Assembly: GCF_003432385.1 (NCBI RefSeq) | Contig: NZ_CP031841.1 | Span: 4,197,549 to 4,261,548 of the forward strand | Direction of reading: 5' to 3' | Length of the DNA stretch: 64,000 bases | DNA from: Breoghania sp. L-A4 | GTDB lineage: Bacteria; Pseudomonadota; Alphaproteobacteria; Rhizobiales; Stappiaceae | Shown here: piece after piece, positions 56,767 through 64,000 of the stretch | Layout of the letters: each line of letters begins with the position of its first letter | Numbering within the stretch: position 1 is the stretch's first letter | The notes under the pieces: generated by a model | What the model was told of the DNA's origin: nothing | Databases searched by the model: none | What the model saw: only the letters and a program-made list of their open reading frames with translations | Position numbers and translations under genes: made by a program

Positions 56767-57862
56767 CTTCCGCGGCAAAGCCGTCGCGGCCGCCTCCCGA
56801 GCGGCGGTAGTCGCTCGGGCTCATGCCCGTAACCCGCCGAAACTCGCGATTGAAATTGGATTTCGTCTGGAACCCGCAGTCGAACAGGATCGTCGTGACC
56901 GGCTCTTCCGTTTCGGCAAGCAACCTCCGTGCCTCCGCGATCCGGTACTCATTGACCACCTGCGAAACATTGCGGCCATGAATACGATTGATCGCGGCGG
57001 AAATTCTGCGCGACGGGACGCCGGCGCGCCGCGCCAGCCTGTTCAGCGTCAGATCCGGATCACGGAACAGCCGGCGCTCACGCATCAGCCCGTCGATGAT
57101 CCCGAGCACGTCCGCGTCTCCCGGCTCCGGGCGTCTCTCCTCCGCCCGCGGCGCGTCCTGTGTCTCCACGGCTGCGTCCGCCTCGCGTTGCGTCGCAGGG
57201 CGGCTGCGGCCAGCAACGGTGACCGCATAGGCGGCCAGTCCCAGCGTCAGCAAATTGGCGAAGGCGACGATGCTGGCCGCATGCTCCCCCTGGCTAAGAC
57301 CAAAATCGACGGCGACCGCGAGATCGACGCTGCCGGACGCGATCAGCGTCGCACCGGCGAGCGCAACGGCGCGGACCGCCTTGTCCGCCGACCCCAACCG
57401 CGCGCCGCCCAGCGCGTCCGGCCCACCCCAGGCGCGACGCAAAAGTGCGAAGCCGTAGCCGTAGAACATTGCCGCCAGGACCAGATCGATCGGCGATTGC
57501 CAGGCCTGCCAGCTCGCGGAAAGCCCGATGATGACGACCACCGGCACCGCATGCGGCCATTGCCGCCGCAAGGGGCGCGGCGTCTCCAGCGCCAGGCCCG
57601 AAAAGCAAAGCCACGCGGCCGGCGGCAGCAACGACGCGCTGACCGGTTGCAGAAAACGGACCATCGGCAGATCGAGGCTCCAGCGCAAGCCGACGACGGT
57701 CAGCATCGCGGCGCAAAGCGCCAGATAGATCATCGCGCCGCGGTTCTCCGCGTTCCCATGCCACGCCATGCGCACCAACAGCACCACCAGCAGCAAGGCG
57801 ACAACGAAAGGCAGGGGAATGGCAAACATCGGGACAGCCGGATAGCGCGGTATGCGCGGCAT
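56729..57862 (-). CDS. AraC-family regulator with membrane-spanning N-terminus
   Basis: The 377-residue protein has an N-terminal half of about seven hydrophobic segments (FVVALLLVVLLVRMAW, VVVIIGLSASWQAW, LLTLGLAAYAVTVAG). The C-terminal AraC DNA-binding domain follows: LTLNRLARRAGVPSRRISAA and EEPVTTILFDCGFQTKSNFN, REFRRVTGMSPSDYR. Membrane-bound AraC regulators sense envelope or lipid signals, but the ligand is unknown. It overlaps the hydrolase gene end (56729-56766) convergently. It is divergent from the next EamA gene, which it may regulate. Confidence 0.9.
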   Translation of the reverse strand: MPRIPRYPAVPMFAIPLPFVVALLLVVLLVRMAWHGNAENRGAMIYLALCAAMLTVVGLRWSLDLPMVRFLQPVSASLLPPAAWLCFSGLALETPRPLRRQWPHAVPVVVIIGLSASWQAWQSPIDLVLAAMFYGYGFALLRRAWGGPDALGGARLGSADKAVRAVALAGATLIASGSVDLAVAVDFGLSQGEHAASIVAFANLLTLGLAAYAVTVAGRSRPATQREADAAVETQDAPRAEERRPEPGDADVLGIIDGLMRERRLFRDPDLTLNRLARRAGVPSRRISAAINRIHGRNVSQVVNEYRIAEARRLLAETEEPVTTILFDCGFQTKSNFNREFRRVTGMSPSDYRRSGGGRDGFAAEVSFPAEPPPETR

Positions 57863-57952
57863 GAGTGAGACAACACAACTCCAGGATCATGTCGCAAATC
57901 GGGTGTCGTGCAAGGAGGTCATCCGATATCAGGTGGCAGGACCACAGGAAAC

Positions 57953-58888
57953 ATGACCATGACCCAATCCGCCCGCATGACGCCCGCAAGCTGGGTGCTG
58001 CTGATCCTGCTCTCGGGCCTCTGGGGCGGGTCGTTCTTCTTCACCAAGATCGCGGTGGCGGAAATTCCGGCACTGACGCTGACCCTGGCGCGGGTGGCGA
58101 TTGCCGCGCTCGCCCTGCATCTGGTGCTGCGCCTGCGCCGCATCGCCTTCCCCTGGACCCGCGCGGCCCTCGCCCCTTACGTGGTGATGGGGCTCTTGAA
58201 CAACGCCGTGCCCTTCACGCTGCTCGCCTGGGGCCAGACCCATATCGCTTCCGGCCTCGCCGCCGTGCTCAACGCGATGACGCCGATCTCAACCGTCATC
58301 ATCGCCCATCTGCTCACCGACACCGACAGGGCAACGCCTCAAAAGCTCGCCGGCGTGCTGATCGGCCTGGGCGGCGTCGCGGTGATGATCGGCCCCGAGG
58401 CGCTCGACGGCATCACCGAGAACGTGACCGCGCAGCTCGCCTGTCTCGCCGCCACGGTCTCCTATGCCTGCGCGGGGATTTTCGGCCGCCGCTTCCGGGG
58501 ACAACCGGCGCTGGTCACCGCCACCGGCCAGCTCACCGGATCCTCCATCCTGATGCTGCCGCTGGTGCTGATCGCGGGTGGAGCGACCACCCTTGTGCCG
58601 CCGTCGGCACATGTCGCCGGATCGGTTCTCGCCCTGGCGCTGGTCTCCACCGCCTTCGCCTATATCCTCTATTTCCGCATTCTCGCCCAGGCCGGCCCGA
58701 CCAATGTGGCGATGGTCACCTTCCTGGTTCCCGTCAGCGCCATCGTGCTCGGCGCGGCGTTTCTCGGCGAGGTCCTGGAACCGCGCCATTGGCTCGGGGT
58801 GGCGCTGATCGCCGTGGCGCTGGCGGCTATCGACGGGCGTCTTCTGGAGCGACTTCTGGAGCGTCTGAGGCGCACCCGCCTCGCCTGA
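57953..58888 (+). CDS. EamA-family (DMT) exporter
   Basis: The 311-residue protein has ten membrane segments in two EamA repeats: LLILLSGLWGGSFFFTKIAV, VVMGLLNNAVPFTLLAWGQT, GLAAVLNAMTPISTVIIAHL, AQLACLAATVSYACAGIFGR, and PTNVAMVTFLVPVSAIVLGA, FLGEVLEP. This belongs to the drug/metabolite transporter family and is intact. The ATG at 57953 follows CACAGGAAAC; an upstream ATG at 57908 is less likely. It is divergent from the AraC gene. The 165 bases after it contain the serA terminator. Confidence 0.9.
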   Translation: MTMTQSARMTPASWVLLILLSGLWGGSFFFTKIAVAEIPALTLTLARVAIAALALHLVLRLRRIAFPWTRAALAPYVVMGLLNNAVPFTLLAWGQTHIASGLAAVLNAMTPISTVIIAHLLTDTDRATPQKLAGVLIGLGGVAVMIGPEALDGITENVTAQLACLAATVSYACAGIFGRRFRGQPALVTATGQLTGSSILMLPLVLIAGGATTLVPPSAHVAGSVLALALVSTAFAYILYFRILAQAGPTNVAMVTFLVPVSAIVLGAAFLGEVLEPRHWLGVALIAVALAAIDGRLLERLLERLRRTRLA

Positions 58889-59006
58889 CCAGCAGTACAA
58901 ATCCAATTCAAATCCGTGTCGAAAAACCCTCGAATTCGGATCAAAAAACGCTCAAAAGAAGCAAAATTAGTCTGGCCATTCGAAATGATTGAATCGCCCG
59001 CCCAAC

Positions 59007-59034
59007 AAAAAAGCGGCCCCTTGGGGCCGCCTTC
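59007..59034 (-). terminator. Rho-independent terminator of serA
   Basis: GCGGCCCC-TT-GGGGCCGC is a perfect 8-bp stem. On the minus strand it is followed by TTTTTTG. It lies just after the serA stop. Confidence 0.9.
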
Positions 59035-59053
59035 GCATCGCATATGTCTGTCC

Positions 59054-60639
59054 TCAGAACGCCAGTGATTTGGCCTGCTTGACCAACGGCAGCGCCGTGA
59101 TCTTGTTCAGCACGTCGCCGTTGACCGGCCCGTCCACCTCGATCAGCGCGATGGCGTCGCCGCCTGCCTTGTCGCGGCCAAGGTTGAAGGTGGCGATGTT
59201 GACCCCGCCTCGCCGAGCAGCGAGCCGAACTGTCCGATGAAGCCCGGCTTGTCCTCGTTGGTGATATAGAGCATGTGCGGCCCCAGCTCAGCCTCCATGT
59301 TGATGCCCTTCACCTGGATGATGCGCGGCTTGCCGTCGGCGAACACCGTGCCCGCAACCGAGCGTTCCTGCCGTTCGGTGACCACCGTCAGGCGGATGTA
59401 GGTCTCATAGGCGCCCATCTGCTCTCGGCGGACTTCCTCCACGTGAATGTCGCGCTCCTTCGCCATCGCCGGGGCGGAGACCATGTTGACGGTCTGCAGC
59501 AGCGGCGTCAGCACGCCGGTCAGCGCGGCGGCCGTCAGCGCCTTGGTGTTCATGTCGGCGACCGCGCCCTCGTATTCCAGGCGCACGCCCTTGATGCCGC
59601 TCTCGGTCAACTGCCCAGCGAAGGAACCGAGCTGCTCGGCCAGCTTGACGAAGGGCGTCAGCTTCGGCGCTTCCTCGGCCGAGATCGACGGCATGTTGAG
59701 TGCGTTTGTGACGGCTCCGCTGATCAGATAGTCGGCCATCTGCTCGGCCACCTGCAGCGCCACATTCTCCTGCGCTTCCGAGGTGGCCGCGCCCAGATGC
59801 GGCGTGCACACCATGTTCGGCGCGCCGAACAGCACGTTCTCCTTGGCCGGCTCGTCGACGAAGACGTCAAATGCCGCACCCGCCACCTTGCCGCCGTCCA
59901 GTGCAACCCGCATGGCCTGCTCGTCGACCAGCCCGCCGCGCGCGCAGTTCACCACGTAGACGCCGTTCTTCATCTTCGCGATGGCGTCCGCTGAGATGAT
60001 GTTGCGGGTCTTGTCCGTCAGTGGCGTGTGCAATGTGATGAAGTCGGCGCGGCGCAGCAGTTCATCGAGCTCCACCTTCTCCACACCGAGGTCCCGTGCC
60101 CGCTCGGATGACAGGAACGGATCGAAGGCGACGACCTTCATCTTCAGCCCGATGGCGCGGTCGGCGACGATCGAGCCGATATTGCCGCAGCCGATCAGGC
60201 CGAGCGTCTTGGCGGTGATCTCCACGCCCATGAAGCGCGATTTCTCCCATTTGCCGGCCTGTGTCGAGGCGTCAGCGGCGGGAATCTGGCGGGCGGCGGC
60301 AAACATCATGGCGATCGCATGCTCGGCCGTCGTGATGGCATTGCCGAAGGGCGTGTTCATCACGATGATGCCGCGGCTCGTCGCCTCGGGAATGTCAACG
60401 TTGTCGACGCCGATGCCGGCGCGGCCGATGACCTTCAGATTGGTGGCCGCCTTGATGATCTTTTCGGTGACCTTGGTCGCCGAGCGGATCGCCAGACCGT
60501 CATACTGCCCAATCACCTCGAGCAGCTTGTCCTTGTCCTTGCCCAGATCGGGCTGGAAATCGACCTCCAGTCCGCGATCGCGAAAGATCTGCACGGCGGC
60601 CGGGGAAAGCTTGTCGGAAATCAGAACTCTGGGAGCCAT
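59054..60639 (-). CDS. serA: D-3-phosphoglycerate dehydrogenase SerA (frameshift at 59203-59206)
   Basis: SerA catalyses the first step of serine synthesis. The reconstructed 528-residue protein has the catalytic domain (IGRAGIGVDNVDIPEATSRG, LGLIGCGNIGSIVADRAIGL, NCARGGLVDEQAMRVAL, TPHLGAATSEAQENVALQVA), an intervening ASB domain and a C-terminal ACT domain (NEDKPGFIGQFGSLLGEAG). The ACT domain breaks: after GEAG one G is missing (CCCC at 59203-59206 on the plus strand). The restored frame reads VNIATFNLGRDKAGG and ends ITALPLVKQAKSLAF. It is transcribed in the same direction as serC, with an REP-like palindrome between them. Confidence 0.93.
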
Positions 60640-60759
60640 TTACGTGTTCCTCGCATGAGACCGCCGGTCCTTGAAATGTCGCGCGTCGCGCCAATCAGGC
60701 CTGTGGCTGTCCGGTCATTTGGATGGAAAAGACGAAAAGCTTTTGAAGCACCGGCCCAA

Positions 60760-60813
60760 AATCCGATGTCATCCAGGCTCTCCGTTTCACTGCGGCCGGG
60801 ATGACATCGGATT
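60760..60813. repeat. REP-like palindrome between serA and serC
   Basis: AATCCGATGTCATCC (60760-60774) and GGATGACATCGGATT (60799-60813) are perfect 15-bp inverted arms around 24 bases. It is the same class as the repeats flanking IS110-type element 2 (GTCATCCCGG). It may stabilise or terminate the serC transcript. Confidence 0.75.
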
Positions 60814-60825
60814 CCAACGATTGCT

Positions 60826-61997
60826 TCACGCCGCCTCAGACAGCGCCGTTTTCTGCGTCGCAAAGGCCCAGTCGAGCCAGGGCGTCAGCGCGGCGACATC
60901 CGATGCCTCGACGGTCGCGCCGCACCAGATGCGGAAGCCCGACGGGGCATCGCGATAGGCCGCGATGTCATAGGCCACGCCTTCCGCGTCCAGCGCCGAG
61001 GCCATTGCCTTGGCGAACGCCGCCTGCGCCGCGTCATCCAGTGCGCAAACGTCCGGGTCGACGATCTTCAGGCACACGGAGGTGTTCGACCGGGTCGCCG
61101 GATCGGTCGCGAGAAAATCGACCCACGGGGTGGCTGCCACCCAGTCGGCGATGACCTTGGCGTTGGCATCGGCGCGGGCCATCAGGCCGGTGAGACCGCC
61201 GACGGACGCCGACCAGTCGAGCGCGTCGAGATAGTCCTCCACGCAGAGCATCGACGGCGTGTTGATGGTCTCGCCCTTGAAGATGCCCTCGATGAGCTTG
61301 CCGCCCTTGGTCATGCGAAAGATCTTCGGCAGCGGCCAGGCCGGCGTGTAGCTTTCCAGCCGCGCGACCGCACGCGGAGAGAGGATCAGCATGCCGTGCG
61401 CCGCCTCCCCGCCCAGCACCTTCTGCCAGGAGAAGGTCACCACGTCGAGTTTGGAGAAATCGAGGTTCTGCGCGAAGGCCGCCGAGGTGGCGTCGCAGAT
61501 CGTCAGGCCGTCGCGGTCCGCCGGAATCCACTCCGCATCGGGAACCCGGACGCCCGAGGTGGTGCCGTTCCAGGTGAAGACCACGTCGCGGGAAAAGTCG
61601 ACGGAGGTGAGGTCCGGCAGCGCGCCATAGCCCGCCTCGATCAGCCGCGCGTCGAGCTTGAGCTGCTTGACCACATCGGTGACCCAGCCCGAGCCGAAGC
61701 TTTCCCAGGCGAGCATGTCGACCGGGCGTTCGCCCAGCAGCGACCACAGCGCCATCTCGACGGCGCCAGTGTCGGACGCCGGCACGATGCCGATGCGATA
61801 GTCGGCGGGAACCCGCAGGATCTCGCGGGTTTTCTCGATGGCGTCGGAAAGCTTGGTCTTGCCGATCTTGGCGCGGTGCGAGCGGCCCAATGCCGCATCT
61901 TTCAGCGCCTCGACGGACCAGCCGGGCGCTTGGCGCACGGACCGGAGGAGAATCGGGGATTTTCCGGCCGCAGGGCCGGTTTGGCAGTCGCTGTCAT
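60826..61997 (-). CDS. serC: Phosphoserine aminotransferase SerC (frameshift near 61922-61926)
   Basis: SerC transaminates 3-phosphohydroxypyruvate in serine synthesis. The reconstructed 390-residue protein is of the alphaproteobacterial type: [83 protein letters not shown]-Lys in [17 protein letters not shown] and [20 protein letters not shown]. The N-terminus reads [14 protein letters not shown] from ATG 61997 (RBS GAGGAT), but after AKRP one G is missing (CCGGG for CCCGGG, 61922-61926). Everything downstream is intact. Confidence 0.93.
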
Positions 61998-62168
61998 GTC
62001 GCTATCCTCACAGATAGATGCCCCTCGTTGGGGAGGGGTGTCCCGCCAACTGGGTTATGCCTCTCGTGCGACAACGTCAAGCCGAACTTGGTTGAATTGC
62101 GATGCACATTTTACTAAGATCAAATTCTCACTCTTTCCTCGCTATGCTGAAAAAGTGATCTATTTTCA

Positions 62169-63056
62169 ATGAATAGCATTATAGAAAAAATAATTGATAT
62201 ACTAATAAGTGAAAAATTGGAATCGGTCAAGATTCCAGTTGTACTGTCAGTATTGGGCGCGTTAGTTATTTTTTTATCAGACCGCCTCCCAGAACATGTT
62301 GCAGACAAAGGGACAATCAATTTAATAGGAACATTAATTTTATTTATAGGAATTGCGCTGATCATTATTGCATTTATCGACAAAGCTTTTGGGATTTCAA
62401 TTCTTTCTGGCTTGGCCGATGGAACAATAAGCGGTCTTGTTGCGAGCTTCTCAGTCGCAGCGGCCTCCTTCGCACCGGTCGGATACTTCGATGAAGAAAA
62501 TTTTTTCTTTTATCGCGTATTTATTTCCATTGTATATGGAATGCTCTACGGTGGCTTGGTAGGCGTATTTGTACTTTTTTTCAAAAAGGATTCTAGAGTC
62601 AATTTGCTTCGATACACCAGCCTTATAGTATTGCTATACATACTAATAATATATTTTTCAAGTAATTACGTATTTCATAGCATTCCAATAGTTAATTCTA
62701 GGCCAATAATGCTGGGTGAAATATTCATGATGCATGTATTATATATTCCTTTGTTCTTAGCACTCCATAATAAAAGCGTTTCTCAATTAAAAGATAAAAC
62801 GTTTTTGATTTCATTTTCTCTTTCTACAATAATTTTATTGGTATTACTGAATACGGTAAAATTAAAAATAATTTTCGGAGACATCAATATCCAAGATCCC
62901 GAAATTAGGATTTGGAATATGGAATTTTACGCTGACTGGACGCCAAGCTTATACTCTTTTTGCTTTTTTATGGTAATATTTATACTGTATGCGTCAATAA
63001 ATATTATAACTAGCTTATTAAAATACTATCCAGAAAACCAAACTATATCTGAATGA
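62169..63056 (+). CDS. AT-rich multi-pass membrane protein (likely acquired gene)
   Basis: I do not recognise this 295-residue protein. It has about eight hydrophobic segments (for example VVLSVLGALVIFLSD, LIGTLILFIGIALIIIAFID, VFISIVYGMLYGGLVGVFVL, YTSLIVLLYILIIYFSSNYV, FLISFSLSTIILLVLLNTVK and FCFFMVIFILYASINIITSL), short charged loops, and a polar N-terminus. The gene and its flanks (about 62090-63060) are far richer in A and T than the rest of the window and use AT-ending codons, a clear sign of horizontal transfer. There is no nearby transposase or integrase and no visible direct repeat. Possible roles include transport, phage exclusion or toxin immunity, all unproven. The start ATG has no strong ribosome site. 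Confidence 0.75.
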   Translation: MNSIIEKIIDILISEKLESVKIPVVLSVLGALVIFLSDRLPEHVADKGTINLIGTLILFIGIALIIIAFIDKAFGISILSGLADGTISGLVASFSVAAASFAPVGYFDEENFFFYRVFISIVYGMLYGGLVGVFVLFFKKDSRVNLLRYTSLIVLLYILIIYFSSNYVFHSIPIVNSRPIMLGEIFMMHVLYIPLFLALHNKSVSQLKDKTFLISFSLSTIILLVLLNTVKLKIIFGDINIQDPEIRIWNMEFYADWTPSLYSFCFFMVIFILYASINIITSLLKYYPENQTISE

Positions 63057-63283
63057 GCAACGTGTATCAGCCGCCGTCGATCTGACGGGTAACGGGTTGC
63101 CCAATCTCGCATCCCCCTCGGCCAGCCGACGCGCCCTACGGCTCATGACCCTAGCGAACGGCCGCCTTAGAGATCTGGCCGCCATTCGTCTGCCCGCGGC
63201 TGTCGGCTCGGACATAGGGCTGATCACGGAGAGCCAGGTTTTGTCTACCTAGGAACGGACGGACGGCTGCGTGTGGTGCGCCG
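63057..63283. other. Spacer with possible gene remnant
   Basis: About 60 codons on the plus strand (63073-63252) read without a stop, ending AAVGSDIGLITESQVLST. There is no start codon or ribosome site, and I recognise no family. It may be a remnant of the DNA that the AT-rich gene displaced, or chance. Confidence 0.25.
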
Positions 63284-64000
63284 CTAGCGCAGATAGCCCG
63301 ACAGCAGCGCCATGGCCGCGAAGCCGCCGGCGAAGGCGGCGGTCGAGATCCAGCGCGGCGGTTGCGGCGCATCGCCTTCGGGCAGCACATCCTCGACAGT
63401 CGCCAGCAGCAACAATCCGATGATGAAAGCCAGCGCCGCGCTCTGAAACCACGCGCCGCCACCACGCAGCAGCACAAAGCCGAAGAGGGCGCTGGCGAGC
63501 GTCGGCACGAGCAGCAAACCGGCCATCGCCATGCGCCGCCAACGCGGCATACGGTCATCGCGGAAGTTCGCTGTCGCGGCGAAACCACCGGGAATATTGG
63601 CGACCGCCTGGGTGGCGCCAATCAGAAAGCCGAGCTCCGTGCCCACCGCCGATCCCGCCCCCGTCATCATTCCATCGCTGAAAAGATCGGCCATTACGGC
63701 GAAATAGACCATCCACGCGCCGCGGCTTCCCGCGCCCGCCCTCCACCGCGCCCAACCGGCCCCCGATAGAGCATGACGGAGACAAAGGCCCCGGCGAGAA
63801 AGGCCAGAACCAGCAGCCACATGGGCGCGGATTGCAGGATCCGCGGCATCAGGTCGATGCTGACGAGCGCGATGGCCACGCCGGCGGCCCCATGCAGCGC
63901 CGCGCCGAGCAGCCAGCGCGGCGTGTGAATGCATTCGGCAAGCAGGCTGCCGGCGAAATTGCCCAGGACGGGCAGCAGGGCGAAGATCAGGACGGTTGTT
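63284..64000 (-). CDS. ZIP-family metal transporter (5' end cut by window edge; frameshift near 63760-63764)
   Basis: The visible part has at least seven hydrophobic segments typical of ZIP family zinc/divalent-metal transporters: TTVLIFALLPVLGNFAGSLL, HGAAGVAIALVSIDLMPRIL, LLVLAFLAGAFVSVMLYRG, then after the break GAWMVYFAVMADLFSDGMMT, GFLIGATQAVANIPGGFAAT and AFIIGLLLLATVEDVLPEGD. Metal-binding His/Asp/Glu cluster in ALHGAAGV, SIDLMP and EDVLPEG. After LYRG the frame is lost: one G is missing (CCCCC at 63760-63764 on the plus strand). The start codon lies beyond the right edge. Confidence 0.85.
   Translation of the reverse strand, partial: NNRPDLRPAARPGQFRRQPACRMHSHAALAARRGAAWGRRRGHRARQHRPDAADPAIRAHVAAGSGLSRRGLCLRHALSGAGWARWRAGAGSRGAWMVYFAVMADLFSDGMMTGAGSAVGTELGFLIGATQAVANIPGGFAATANFRDDRMPRWRRMAMAGLLLVPTLASALFGFVLLRGGGAWFQSAALAFIIGLLLLATVEDVLPEGDAPQPPRWISTAAFAGGFAAMALLSGYLR

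Overview
The window is GC-rich DNA from an alphaproteobacterium, most likely of the Hyphomicrobiales (Rhizobiales). The evidence is a 231-residue CtrA, a ChpT phosphotransferase, an EipA-type DUF1134 protein, the rluD-rpoH pair, an Omp25/31-like porin-type barrel and GAnTC sites upstream of ctrA. TRAP transport and an HpsN-like dehydrogenase would suit a marine or heterotrophic lifestyle, but genus cannot be set from sequence alone.

Layout. 0-12.5 kb: motility and cell-cycle control, with fliI (cut by the window edge), ctrA, a compact che operon (cheA-cheW-cheY-cheB-cheR, minus strand), chpT, a YHS-domain protein, eipA and a coiled-coil membrane protein. 12.5-29.9 kb: catabolism, with pobA, a TRAP transporter (dctP divergent from dctQM), a LysR regulator divergent from a luciferase-like monooxygenase plus alpha/beta hydrolase, a NodB-fold deacetylase, a CBS protein, a sensor kinase, a three-subunit molybdenum hydroxylase (CoxMSL-like) and nrtS. 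30-34.5 kb: a TPP riboswitch with thiX and thiY genes, an IS110-family element and an outer-membrane barrel gene. 34.6-38.4 kb: rpoH, rluD, a small membrane protein and a second IS110-family element. 38.5-43 kb: a tetR - flavin reductase - flavin-dependent oxygenase - VOC operon, divergent from a cyclase-family hydrolase. 43-46.8 kb: cytochrome b561 and PepSY genes divergent from a PepSY - response regulator - histidine kinase operon. 46.9-64 kb: an HpsN/HisD-like dehydrogenase with an SDR, a diguanylate cyclase, tRNA-Glu, purA, two EamA exporters, a hydrolase, an AraC regulator, serA, serC, one strikingly AT-rich membrane-protein gene and a ZIP transporter (cut by the window edge).

The most interesting feature is a shared 14-bp palindrome, consensus TTATCGATCGATAA. 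It occurs six times, every time in a promoter region: twice between dctQ and dctP, once before the deacetylase, once between coxM and nrtS, and twice between the VOC operon and the cyclase gene. The tetR gene is the last gene of the VOC operon, so it is the natural candidate regulator and would autoregulate. Together these genes look like one dispersed regulon that takes up an organic acid (TRAP) and oxidises it (molybdenum hydroxylase, two-component flavin monooxygenase, VOC enzyme, hydrolases). The substrate is not known; an aromatic or N-heteroaromatic acid is an inference.

Twelve single-base losses, all in short G or C runs, break otherwise intact genes (cheA, the YHS gene, one transposase, the oxygenase, the cyclase, the PepSY-linked kinase, the 660-residue protein twice, an EamA gene, serA, serC and the ZIP gene). 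Several of these genes are normally essential or important, and the errors are all of one kind, so sequencing or assembly error is far more likely than decay. I give such genes as single CDS spans and state the break point.
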